Source of the DNA: Bacteriovoracaceae bacterium
Lineage (GTDB): Bacteria > Bdellovibrionota > Bacteriovoracia > Bacteriovoracales > Bacteriovoracaceae
Assembly: GCA_947446575.1 (NCBI GenBank)
Contig: CANFHC010000012.1
Coordinates: forward strand, 34,353 to 98,352
Reading direction: 5' to 3'
DNA: 64,000 nt
The stretch's first letter is position 1; the number at the start of each line of letters is the position of its first letter. The translations under genes and the position numbers were made by a program. Of the stretch, positions 54,909 through 63,009 are shown one piece after another. The notes below the pieces were generated by a model that saw only the letters and a program-made list of their open reading frames with translations, was not told the DNA's origin and searched no databases.

Positions 54909-55745
54909 ATGAGATCAGTCAAAAAAATTCAGTTTTGCCTATTATTTGCTCTGATTTTTTCGAATCTCGCAAATGCCAAAGTTATATCAGATTATGATGA
55001 AACTATAATTCAAGCTCCTTTCGTTGATTCAAATGAAGAAACTCTTATAAGCACCGTATGTAGAACTCGCGATCATCTTAGATGGGACTACTGTTCAACT
55101 CGCTATGAAAATGGTGAAGAGCAAATGAAGAGTTTTAAATTTTCTAATGTTGGTGAAAATAAAATAGTACCAAACTCTGGTTTTGGAGTTGGAAGAGATT
55201 TTGAATTTATGTTTGAAGGGTTTGCCCGCTCGGATATGGGGTTGCTCATCTGGGATATGCCAGATGAATATGAATCACACGGACACTTAAAATTGATGAT
55301 GTTTTTTCCACGTTTAGTAATGCCTGCTATTCGATATGTTTCAGACGCTAATAAGGATGAAGTCATTGTTACACTTCCTAATAAAGAAGAAATGATTTTT
55401 AACGGCAAATCCAAAGAAGTTCTGCGTGGAGTTTTATCAGAAGGACCAATCAAACAAGATAGCAATGGTAACGCCCTAAACCCTGACTTTAAATACTCTG
55501 GATCTGGAGTCATGATGGAAGCCGACAGACTAAATGATTATCCCGTCGGATTAAGCGCACAAACTTCTAAAAACAACAAAGCTACTATTCATAAAAAGGG
55601 ATTTAAAGACTGCCAAATCCCTGTCAGAGAACTTTGGTATACTGATGATTCAAAAGGTGGAAATGTTTTCTTTAATAAAAAATATATTACGGATAAAGCC
55701 TTTGATACGCTTTTAAAACAAAAATGCAAATTCTCAATGTACTGA
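54909..55745 (+). CDS. Secreted protein sharing the unrecognised C-terminal domain
   Basis: A 278-residue exported protein (signal peptide 1-24, ending ANAK). From about residue 110 it aligns with the C-terminal domain of the divergent 53151-54767 product: SHGHLKLMMFFPRLVMPAI, EVIVTLPNKEEMIFN, GVLSEGPI, FKYSGSGVMME, YPVGLSAQT and CQIPVRELW. The start at 54909 has GGAG 8 bases upstream; the GTG at 54900 overlaps that site. A TATAAT-like box near 54874 could be its -10. The two genes are divergent and 141 bases apart, a likely duplication of one secreted family. Confidence 0.78.
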   Translation: MRSVKKIQFCLLFALIFSNLANAKVISDYDETIIQAPFVDSNEETLISTVCRTRDHLRWDYCSTRYENGEEQMKSFKFSNVGENKIVPNSGFGVGRDFEFMFEGFARSDMGLLIWDMPDEYESHGHLKLMMFFPRLVMPAIRYVSDANKDEVIVTLPNKEEMIFNGKSKEVLRGVLSEGPIKQDSNGNALNPDFKYSGSGVMMEADRLNDYPVGLSAQTSKNNKATIHKKGFKDCQIPVRELWYTDDSKGGNVFFNKKYITDKAFDTLLKQKCKFSMY

Positions 55746-55789
55746 TGTTTAATTCATAAAAAAATTTAATCCTCTTTGAAAAAAAATGA

Positions 55790-55809
55790 AGGTCAGAAAT
55801 AGCTGACCT
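55790..55809. terminator. Small hairpin downstream of the secreted gene
   Basis: AGGTCAG/CTGACCT stem (55790-55796 with 55803-55809) and 6-base loop. The downstream side lacks a T run on the plus strand, so termination is uncertain; the remaining sequence to 55981 shows no gene. Confidence 0.35.
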
Positions 55810-55981
55810 CCATTTACTATTAAGATGCTTGCCTCAGTTTTTTGTATCAAAAAGCATTTTGGAATTTGATTAATTGAATAAAAACGCTCCTGGAAACCCT
55901 GTTTTTTTTACACACTTCCCCCATACGAAACAAAAATCACCTAATCTAATATGAAACTCAATGCCAATTTTTGGAGTCATT

Positions 55982-56746
55982 ATGAAAGTGGCCTTTTTAT
56001 CATTATCTGTTTTATTATTTTCAAACCTCGGCTTTGCAAAAACGCTAGTCGTGAGTGATATCGATGACACTATTAAAGTCACGGATGTTTTAAATAAAGC
56101 GAATGCAGTAAAAAATGGTCTATTTTCTAAAAAAGCTTTCTCTGGGATGAATGAATTATTTAATGAGTTCAATAATTCAGACACAATTATAACGTATGTA
56201 AGTGGCTCTCCTACAGTAATCAAAGAAATTGTAGATAATTTTTTAGAAGACAATCACTTTCCACAAAAAGAAAATTTGACACTTAAAAAAGGAAAAGTTT
56301 CAACTTATGATTATAAACTTGCTGTCATTAGAGACCAAATTGCTAAAATGAATCCTGATAAAATTATACTTTTAGGTGATGATACTGAATTTGATCCAGA
56401 AGTTTATAATACGATTTCTAAAGAAAATAAAATTGAATCGATCTATATTCGTGCCGTTCAAAATAGAAAGTTGCCTAACAACGCCAAGATTATAAATTTT
56501 ATTTCTCCAGTTGAAATTGCCGCTAATGAACTTTTAAAGGGTAATTTATCGGGAGCATCACTAACAAAAATAACGAATGCTTTTGTTAAACAAGCTGAGA
56601 ACTCACAAATTGCAATTAAAAATCGTTATTGTCCAATTGAAGGAAGATCCCAACTTGAAGAGTTAAAACAAAAAGTATCAGAACAATCGGCCATAGACTC
56701 TTTAGTATTGGCCCAAGAAAAAATTATTAAGGCCTGTAGAAAATAA
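55982..56746 (+). CDS. Exported App1-like phosphatase (DUF2183)
   Basis: A 254-residue exported HAD-like phosphatase. Signal peptide at 1-18 (ending GFAK). VVSDIDDTIKVTDV (about 21) is the DxDxT motif of the App1 (phosphatidate phosphatase)/DUF2183 family, followed by YVSGSPTVIKEIVDNFL (about 76) and ILLGDDTEFDPEVYN (about 128). The C-terminal 80 residues have no recognised domain. GGAG precedes ATG 55982. In yeast App1 hydrolyses phosphatidate; a lipid substrate in prey or self envelope is an inference. Confidence 0.87.
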   Translation: MKVAFLSLSVLLFSNLGFAKTLVVSDIDDTIKVTDVLNKANAVKNGLFSKKAFSGMNELFNEFNNSDTIITYVSGSPTVIKEIVDNFLEDNHFPQKENLTLKKGKVSTYDYKLAVIRDQIAKMNPDKIILLGDDTEFDPEVYNTISKENKIESIYIRAVQNRKLPNNAKIINFISPVEIAANELLKGNLSGASLTKITNAFVKQAENSQIAIKNRYCPIEGRSQLEELKQKVSEQSAIDSLVLAQEKIIKACRK

Positions 56747-56777
56747 AAAAAGGGAACTCAAAGGCTCCCTTTTTTTC
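56745..56777. terminator. Bidirectional intrinsic terminator
   Basis: An A-rich arm and AGGGA (56751-56755) pair with TCCCT and seven T (56766-56777). It lies between the convergent phosphatase and papain-like protease genes. Confidence 0.78.
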
Positions 56778-56786
56778 ATTTCTTTT

Positions 56787-58268
56787 TTAATTTTGAGTTG
56801 TCAACACTTCTTTATTTGAAACAGCTGTAACAATTCCACCATTAAATGGAGTTTCAGCAGTGTAATAAATTGTATATTTCCCGTTAGGGATTGTATTTGT
56901 TCTAAATCCTAATCGCATTTGTTCCACAACTTCATCTGTTACTCTTTTAACTAAGATTTTACCGTTAGAATCTTCGACATAAAAAGTAACTTTTTGAGGA
57001 ATAACTGGATTGGCCTTTACATCGATATCAAATTCAATTCTTCCCGACTGAGCTTTCTTTAAATCCACACCAGTTGTTCCAGCGAATGAAATAGTTGAAT
57101 TTGGTTCATGATTTAAAACTAAAAACTCTCTAACCTGAGATTTTTTAGAATTAGATTTTGCATAAACTTCATAACGTCCGTCTTTAAGTGCGGTCGTATC
57201 TACAGAGAGTTCACAATTTGTATTTGCACTTTGGCAAGCAACAGTATTCACTGTATCTGATTCACCCGTAATCACAACTTCACTTGGAGCAGCTTTTGCT
57301 AATGCTACTTGAATATTTTTTGCTCCACTTACATACTCATGACTTGTTGGTGATTGAATAGAAATATAATTGTCTTCTGCAGATGTCTGGTAAGCCCATG
57401 TGCTATCAGCAATTCCTGATTTATCATCGTAAGAGACGCGAATAAAACCGTTTTCTCCCCAATCAGATCCCCATGAGTTGCGAACAATCCAGTATCTTCC
57501 TTCGTCATTAAATCCAACGAGAGAAACGGCGTGGCCACCAACTGATTTTTTACTGACTGATTTATAAATTCCAGAACTATAAAGAAGAAAATCTTCATAA
57601 ACTGTAAGTGTTGTAACTAATGGTCCTTTTTTAAGGGCCTCTTTTACTTTTGTAGCCGATCCACCCCATGAACTTGGAGTTGTTGATCCAGCAATTTTAA
57701 AAGTTCTCTCTAATTGATTCTGGCAAAAACTTTTTTTGCACTGAACGTCTTGTCCAGTAGAGCCCGATTCATACGGAGCACAAGCTGCATCCACAATACC
57801 TTTACTCTTTAACATGCTGGCTGCACTAGCTGGTTGCCATCCATAATCACAAGCACCTCCACCACAATTAAAAAGTTGTTGTGGTGAAAATGTTGGAGTA
57901 AGCCACGGTAGAGTTGAATTAATTCTATAAGTAGCCTCAAGAGTTGCGACAGCAGCAAATGCTACACATGAGCCACAATTGCCTTGATTCATAACGGGGC
58001 CTAGCCAATTGACTCCATTTACATTACGCCAATCCATTGCTTCATTAGCTTTATTTCTTTCTTCAAATAAAGCATTTCCGGTAGGTCTATCTGTGGAACC
58101 TAAAAGGTGTTTAATTTCAATATCACTCATGCGAGAAATGGAATTTTCTCGTGCAATCCAACCTGCATTGTTTTTTTTAATTAGCTCATTGATGGAATTT
58201 ACAGAGACCGAAGAAGCAGACGCTGAAAGCGCACTACCAAGCAACATGAATGCTAGCATTTTTTTCAC
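56787..58268 (-). CDS. Secreted papain-like cysteine protease (peptidase C1A)
   Basis: A 494-residue exported protease. Signal peptide at about 1-19 and a short propeptide-like region to about 78, then the mature enzyme: Gln/Cys in NQGNCGSCVAF (Cys about 101), His about 246 in GGHAVSLVGF and Asn about 264 in NSWGSDWGENGF. The pre-catalytic region (WIARENSISRM ... RPTGNALFEERN) may act as the inhibitory I29-like segment. Residues 300-494 are a beta-sandwich-like C-terminal extension of unknown function. The start is GTG at 58268 with AAGGA upstream; that site is partly inside a hairpin (see separate entry). Confidence 0.93.
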   Translation of the reverse strand: MKKMLAFMLLGSALSASASSVSVNSINELIKKNNAGWIARENSISRMSDIEIKHLLGSTDRPTGNALFEERNKANEAMDWRNVNGVNWLGPVMNQGNCGSCVAFAAVATLEATYRINSTLPWLTPTFSPQQLFNCGGGACDYGWQPASAASMLKSKGIVDAACAPYESGSTGQDVQCKKSFCQNQLERTFKIAGSTTPSSWGGSATKVKEALKKGPLVTTLTVYEDFLLYSSGIYKSVSKKSVGGHAVSLVGFNDEGRYWIVRNSWGSDWGENGFIRVSYDDKSGIADSTWAYQTSAEDNYISIQSPTSHEYVSGAKNIQVALAKAAPSEVVITGESDTVNTVACQSANTNCELSVDTTALKDGRYEVYAKSNSKKSQVREFLVLNHEPNSTISFAGTTGVDLKKAQSGRIEFDIDVKANPVIPQKVTFYVEDSNGKILVKRVTDEVVEQMRLGFRTNTIPNGKYTIYYTAETPFNGGIVTAVSNKEVLTTQN

Positions 58269-58275
58269 AATATCA

Positions 58276-58313
58276 TCCTTGATAATAGAAAATTCTATCC
58301 TTCTATTATCAAG
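58276..58313 (-). promoter_or_regulatory. 5'-leader hairpin overlapping the ribosome-binding site
   Basis: On the minus strand the 13-base arm CTTGATAATAGAA (plus 58301-58313) pairs perfectly with TTCTATTATCAAG (plus 58278-58290) around a 10-base loop. The last three bases of the second arm are the AAG of the AAGGA Shine-Dalgarno (58280-58276). The stem has only three G-C pairs, so it could open readily and gate translation of the papain-like protease. Confidence 0.55.
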
Positions 58314-58379
58314 TTATAGCTATTTTTTTTTCAATGAAATGTTGTTGATATAAACTTACTTTAAAACCATAAAGCTCTA

Positions 58380-59879
58380 CTATTCTTTTAAAAAAGTTAT
58401 ACCCGTCATATTTTTAACAAGCTCAGCTTTTTCAACAAATAAATAGCCACTGCCTTCCTCACATCGAAGCTTAGGGTTCAAGTAACTTGGTATTTTGCTT
58501 TTATCGCACTGACTCTTCATTCTGTTTTTGAGAACATCTTTTGATTCTTTATTGGCCATGGCAATGCAATGAACATAATCAGGATTTAATTTTTGATAAA
58601 GTGCACATCCAGTTCCATAAGAATTTCTTAAAATATATTCTTCTTTGCAAGTCTCACCATTAATTCTTTTCCCAACGATAGAAGAGGCATGTCCCCATTT
58701 ACCAGAAGCATTGGGAGATGTGAGAAAATCATTGTAATAATTTATTCCTACAGGTGTGCCTTTTTCTAAAATCTTATCCATTCTCTCTTCAAGGATTTTC
58801 TGGGCTCCTGCTGGTGAGCTTTTTTTATCATCGAAACTTCCAGGAATAGTCCATCCCATAATTTCTGGTTCTTTTGGATCCAATGACATCTTTCTTTTAC
58901 AGGCCTTATCAATTAAAATTTCATAAGCTCGAGAGCGATCTGCATTTTGTAAAACATAAACGAGATCTTTCATATTTGTGGTCGGTAACATTCTGTGAAA
59001 ATTTTGCAAAGATGAACAAGCAATCTTTCCATTTTTTTTAGTGGAATCAAAGAGCGAATCTAGCATTCGCATTAAATCAAAACGATCAAGGCCGATATCT
59101 CCAGAGCGTGATTCTTTCTCTAAACAATAACTATCTTTTGAAGAGATTATAGCTTCGCCTATATAACCGCCAGTGCCCACAACTTGAACTCCAAGCAATC
59201 TAAACTTGGCTGCGTTCATCTCATTGAGTTCACCAAAAAACATTTCTCGGGCCTCTGCAAGATTTCCCGTCTTGAAATAATGTTCAAGAATTTTATTTCT
59301 AGTAGATATAGGAATTTTTAATTCCTTTGAATAATCTCTTGTTGTATTTAGGTTATCCCATCCAACTAAATCACTTTCGCCAGAAGCTTTTAGCTTAGAG
59401 TTAAGGCCTGTTGGAGGATTATCTTTATTCATGGTAACTAGAGGTGTGGATGGTTTAGCTGTATTATCTTTTAGCGGATTTAAATCAGAGAGGAATGTTT
59501 TAACTTTATCCATCTTTTCATGATATTTTTTATCTTGCTCCTCAAAGAATTGTTGTTGTTCTTTTTTATATTTTTTCCCCATTAACTCTTTTTCAGGACT
59601 AAAAATACTAAGAAATTTTTCATTATATTTACTAGCGACGCTCAGAGGAGAAACCAAGGATTCAGCTTTTAAGTTCGAAATCTTTTCTTTTTTATAAAGA
59701 TAATGAGTCATTAAATCTGAAGCGGTAAAGGCATAACACCATCCTAGACCCCCTTGATTGCGAACAGGCCCCATCTCTGATCTTAGATCAATGCTCTTGT
59801 AGCTTGAAGGAGATGAACAAATATTTGCTGCATAAAGATTAAAGCTCAAAAAAAGCAGGAGAAACAAACTAATCTTCAT
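58380..59879 (-). CDS. Secreted papain-like cysteine protease, divergent
   Basis: A 499-residue exported C1-family protein. Signal peptide at 1-18. The active-site Cys (about 48) lies almost directly after it in RNQGGLGWCYAF, His about 397 in WGHASSIVG and Asn about 419 in LRNSYGTG. The Gln of the oxyanion hole is kept, but the usual first disulfide Cys (NQGxCGSC) is replaced by GLGWC. An approximately 300-residue Lys/Glu/Asp-rich insertion separates Cys and His. There is no propeptide. It overlaps the next gene by 11 bases and ends a run of three secreted genes. Confidence 0.85.
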   Translation of the reverse strand: MKISLFLLLFLSFNLYAANICSSPSSYKSIDLRSEMGPVRNQGGLGWCYAFTASDLMTHYLYKKEKISNLKAESLVSPLSVASKYNEKFLSIFSPEKELMGKKYKKEQQQFFEEQDKKYHEKMDKVKTFLSDLNPLKDNTAKPSTPLVTMNKDNPPTGLNSKLKASGESDLVGWDNLNTTRDYSKELKIPISTRNKILEHYFKTGNLAEAREMFFGELNEMNAAKFRLLGVQVVGTGGYIGEAIISSKDSYCLEKESRSGDIGLDRFDLMRMLDSLFDSTKKNGKIACSSLQNFHRMLPTTNMKDLVYVLQNADRSRAYEILIDKACKRKMSLDPKEPEIMGWTIPGSFDDKKSSPAGAQKILEERMDKILEKGTPVGINYYNDFLTSPNASGKWGHASSIVGKRINGETCKEEYILRNSYGTGCALYQKLNPDYVHCIAMANKESKDVLKNRMKSQCDKSKIPSYLNPKLRCEEGSGYLFVEKAELVKNMTGITFLKE

Positions 59880-60291
59880 ACTTCACTCGTGAAGAAATGA
59901 GCCGATTAATATCCTGATAGGTTCCATCACTAAATAGACATCTTGATGTTGAAATCCATCTATGATTGGCCCAATAGTCTATTTGTTGCGGAACTCCTTG
60001 AGCTTTTCGGCATATGATAAATAGGGGCGATTCAGTAATTGATTTAAGTTCTGAATGTTTTAATACAAGTGGATTTAAATTATCTACTAGGCAGCCATCG
60101 GGACATTTTTTAGTGGAAGATATCGATTTTAAAACTGTATCAAAGCAATAGCGCTCATAAACAATGACTTCTTTTTTATTTTCGATTGTTTTAATCTTTC
60201 CATCAACGCAATCGATAGTTTCATCACTTGCCTGCGAAGAAGCAAAGCTGAAAGAAAAAATAACTATAAATATAAATTGAACTTTTCTCAC
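59869..60291 (-). CDS. Small secreted hypothetical protein
   Basis: A 140-residue exported protein (signal peptide 1-21, cleavage near SQAS) with several Cys (IDCVDGK, RYCFD, KKCPDGCLVD, IICRK, RCLFS) suggesting disulfides. No family is recognised. It overlaps the papain-like protease gene downstream by 11 bases and is 7 bases from the upstream secreted gene, so it is probably a partner of the protease, for example an inhibitor, chaperone or co-secreted effector; this is an inference from position. Confidence 0.65.
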   Translation of the reverse strand: MRKVQFIFIVIFSFSFASSQASDETIDCVDGKIKTIENKKEVIVYERYCFDTVLKSISSTKKCPDGCLVDNLNPLVLKHSELKSITESPLFIICRKAQGVPQQIDYWANHRWISTSRCLFSDGTYQDINRLISSRVKYED

Positions 60292-60298
60292 TCAATAA

Positions 60299-60832
60299 TT
60301 ATGGCCTAAGATAAGATTGAAAGGAAGATTTGCAAAGATTGGCAGTATTGACCCCATGATCATCAAAATTCACTAAAACCATATTACCGAAAATTGTCTT
60401 TCCAGAAACTTCTGGATATTGAAAAGTTTGAGGTAATCTTAAAGAATAAATTCCATCACTCGAAGACTTTGAAAGCACTCCAAAATCCCCCATTTCTAAG
60501 CTCTCTAAATTATTATTCCAGTGGGCTTCGTACCAAAAATTTTTCAATGGACGATAAGAGCAAATCTTTGCTCCATTACTCGATGTCTGGCATCCCAGAA
60601 GTTCTTGAGTAGTCAACCGTATTGCTTGTGTATTGTCAGGTCTAACAAAAAGGATAATTCGAAGAAACACATTATCCAAATTTAGAGGGATTTTTGTGAA
60701 TCTTAGAGCATTAAAATTTAGATTATTACTCTTACAACTCCCCACGCTACTCATAAAAACATCTTTTTCCCAATCATTTTGAGCAAAAACATTTTGAGTG
60801 AGTAATAAAAGAATAAAAATAATTTTTTTCAT
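60299..60832 (-). CDS. Secreted hypothetical protein
   Basis: A 177-residue exported protein (signal peptide 1-18, ending FAQ). The mature part is Asn/Ser-rich with four or five Cys (GSCKSNN, GCQTSS, KICSYRPL, NLCKSS). No known domain. The start at 60832 is supported by AGGA upstream and by the signal peptide. First gene of the three-gene secreted cluster. Confidence 0.68.
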   Translation of the reverse strand: MKKIIFILLLLTQNVFAQNDWEKDVFMSSVGSCKSNNLNFNALRFTKIPLNLDNVFLRIILFVRPDNTQAIRLTTQELLGCQTSSNGAKICSYRPLKNFWYEAHWNNNLESLEMGDFGVLSKSSSDGIYSLRLPQTFQYPEVSGKTIFGNMVLVNFDDHGVNTANLCKSSFQSYLRP

Positions 60833-60934
60833 AAAAAATCCTAGCAAATAACAAAGTGAAGAGCTAGACTATTATCGCCGGCAGAACGCTCACTAATCTG
60901 CAAACACACACACATTTTTTGGGAGGATCGTCTG

Positions 60935-62098
60935 ATGAATCGTCTAGATCAAATTTCTCTGGGTAAAATCGTCGTTATACGTGAAAGATTACTTAAAGCT
61001 CAGAGAGATGGAACCAAGATCTATCGTTTTGAATCGGGAGACCCAAGCTTCGATATTCATCCAAATGTTAAATTGGCAATGGAGTCAGCTTTAAAACAAA
61101 ATAAAACTCACTACATTCCCAACAATGGCATTCCAGAACTACGCGAAGCTTTGGCAAAAAAACTTCAAACTACTAATAAATTAAATATCGAAGCAAAACA
61201 TATCTCTGTTACTAACGGGGCCATGCATGCCCTTTACGTTCTTTATCAATGTATTGTGGGCGAAGGCGATGAAGTCATTGTTCCAGATCCAATGTGGACA
61301 GAGGCCGTAGAAAACGCTCGACTTGCCGGCGCAAAAACGATTGGTGTTGAATTAAAACCTGAACACAATTACGTTTACCGCGCTGAAGATATCGAAGCAA
61401 AAATAACATCCAAAACTAAAGTGATTTTTTTGAACTCTCCTCAAAACCCAACAGGAGCCATTATTCCAAAAAAAGAATTGCAAAAAATTGCGGATCTTGC
61501 CGTTAAGAAAAATCTTTGGATTGTAAGCGATGAAGCTTATGAGCATGTTCTTTTTGATGGTGGTGAACACACTTCAATTGGTTCACTTATTCCAAATTAC
61601 GATAAAATCGTTTCAGTTTATTCATTTTCAAAATCATATGCGATGAGTGGTTTACGTTTAGGCTATTTTGCTTGTAGAGACGAGCTCTTTAATGACCGCG
61701 CAGGAAAACTTCTTCGCTGTACAGTTAACGGAATCAACAGTGTCACTCAATGGGGCGCCATTGCAGCTCTTGCGACTCCAGATGAATGGTACAAAGAAAT
61801 GAATAAGGAGTACCTAAAAAGAAGAGATCTTTTCCTAGAAGCACTATCTGGAAATGAAATCCTCACTCCCTATATCCCACATGGAGCTTTCTATCTTTGG
61901 TGTAAAGTTAAAGATGGAATTGATGTTCCAAAACTATCAGAAGCAATGGCGCAAGCTGGTATTGGAAATGCTCCTGGGGATTGTTTTGGAGAAGCTCCAT
62001 CAACTGTTCAATCAATTAGACTAGCTTTTAGTTGCTCAACAGAAATGATTTTAGAAGGAGCAGCTCCCCTACGTGAATTCTTAAAAAATTATAAATAA
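60935..62098 (+). CDS. Class I/II aminotransferase (aspartate aminotransferase-like)
   Basis: PLP-dependent transaminase of 387 residues. TKIYRFESGDPSFDIH (about 27) is the family N-terminus, PNNGIPELREALAKKL (about 62) and NSPQNPTGAII (about 170) follow, then SDEAYEHVLF (about 208), the PLP Lys in YSFSKSYAMSGLRLGY (about 234) and a C-terminal RLAFSC. Closest in style to the AspB/ArcT-like group that accepts aspartate, alanine or aromatic donors; the exact substrate is not determined. GGGAGG precedes the ATG. Confidence 0.92.
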   Translation: MNRLDQISLGKIVVIRERLLKAQRDGTKIYRFESGDPSFDIHPNVKLAMESALKQNKTHYIPNNGIPELREALAKKLQTTNKLNIEAKHISVTNGAMHALYVLYQCIVGEGDEVIVPDPMWTEAVENARLAGAKTIGVELKPEHNYVYRAEDIEAKITSKTKVIFLNSPQNPTGAIIPKKELQKIADLAVKKNLWIVSDEAYEHVLFDGGEHTSIGSLIPNYDKIVSVYSFSKSYAMSGLRLGYFACRDELFNDRAGKLLRCTVNGINSVTQWGAIAALATPDEWYKEMNKEYLKRRDLFLEALSGNEILTPYIPHGAFYLWCKVKDGIDVPKLSEAMAQAGIGNAPGDCFGEAPSTVQSIRLAFSCSTEMILEGAAPLREFLKNYK

Positions 62099-62112
62099 AC
62101 TCCTCGATCAAC

Positions 62113-62152
62113 CAAGGCAATGAATCTTTAATTTTAAGAAATCTTTGCCTTG
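62113..62152. terminator. Imperfect hairpin between convergent genes
   Basis: CAAGGCAA (62113-62120) pairs with TTGCCTTG (62145-62152), with a broken inner stem. Poor U run, so a weak terminator at best. Confidence 0.38.
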
Positions 62153-62196
62153 AATTTACTTGAATTACGTAAATCTTAATTTAACAAAATAATCAA

Positions 62197-62733
62197 TTAA
62201 CCAAACAATAGCCCTTGAATAAAGAAAACTACTCCAATACCAGCAAAACCTAGGCTCACGTACCAGAAGCGTTTTTTTCGAGTTAAAACGGCTATTGCCG
62301 AGATGGCAATGGCTATCTGAAATAGCGTTACGGATTTGGCCAAGATAACATGTGCACCGAGGTGATGCTCTGATTCATGTGCCTTATCTTTAGCCTCTTT
62401 TGATATTTCTTCTTGTTCTTTTTTGTACTCAGCTGCTTTTTCTAGATCAGCGCCCTTAGGTGTTTTTCCCATCTCAATGATTAAGTCGTTTTTCATCATT
62501 ACAATCGAACTCTTAATACTCTTTGCCTGATAATGGCTCCAGTTATCTGAAGATTGAATTTGAGAAATTAAGGCTTCATTGGAATGGTGTCCGGCCATTA
62601 GTGCAGCAATGGCCGCAATAACAGCGATCATCGCCGTTGAAAGGGCCACTTTTCCAATCCATCCACCAATGTGTGCATGCTCGTGAATATGTTCTTGACT
62701 TTGCTCTAGTGGAACTTCTATTTCTTCCATCAA
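62197..62733 (-). CDS. DUF4337-family membrane protein
   Basis: A 178-residue membrane protein. A His/Glu-rich N-terminus (EHIHEHAHIGGW) precedes a helix at about 28-47 (ALSTAMIAVIAAIAALMAG). A soluble helical segment (about 48-130) is rich in Lys, Glu and Ser, and two C-terminal helices lie at about 133-150 and 158-176. The pattern HSNEALISQIQSSDNWSHYQ with QAKSIKSS is typical of DUF4337. Function is unknown. Confidence 0.8.
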   Translation of the reverse strand: MMEEIEVPLEQSQEHIHEHAHIGGWIGKVALSTAMIAVIAAIAALMAGHHSNEALISQIQSSDNWSHYQAKSIKSSIVMMKNDLIIEMGKTPKGADLEKAAEYKKEQEEISKEAKDKAHESEHHLGAHVILAKSVTLFQIAIAISAIAVLTRKKRFWYVSLGFAGIGVVFFIQGLLFG

Positions 62734-62856
62734 CCCTCACATAATTTAAGTATATACCTACATATTATATAAGATTTTCAAAATGCTTACATGAAATTTC
62801 AATTACACTAAACCGAGCACTATAATCAAGATTAACATCTCACTTAGTGCAGGAGC

Positions 62857-62890
62857 ATAAATCTTTGATAATAAATCTTTGATAATAAAT
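62857..62890 (+). repeat. Tandem 14-bp repeat
   Basis: ATAAATCTTTGATA occurs twice (62857-62870, 62871-62884), followed by a partial ATAAAT. It lies between an AGGAG (62851-62855) and the ATG of the small lipoprotein remnant. Confidence 0.85.
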
Positions 62891-62894
62891 TCAG

Positions 62895-63009
62895 ATGAAG
62901 AAATTAATAAAATTTGAACTTTCTCTTTTTAGTTTCTCTTGTCTCCGCAATCGCTTGCCTAACTGAGAAAAATTGCAGCGAATTAAATATTAAGACTCAA
63001 CAGTTATAA
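62895..63009 (+). pseudogene. Frameshifted small lipoprotein gene
   Basis: ATG 62895 opens MKKLIKFELSLF. One base out of frame the sequence continues VSLVSAIACLTEKN, which completes a lipoprotein signal peptide (lipobox SAIAC), then CSELNIKTQQL and stop at 63009. Removing one T from the run at 62926-62930 restores a 36-residue lipoprotein. The AGGAG is pushed about 40 bases away by the 14-bp repeats. The 3' end overlaps the convergent nuclease gene. Confidence 0.5.

Noticed and set aside
55103..55513. A 136-codon minus-strand frame
   Set aside because: Antisense to the secreted protein gene with a signal peptide and a shared domain; no ribosome-binding site.
55870..56253. A 127-codon minus-strand frame at the phosphatase start
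   Set aside because: It is antisense to the App1-like gene, whose DxDxT motif and signal peptide are clear.
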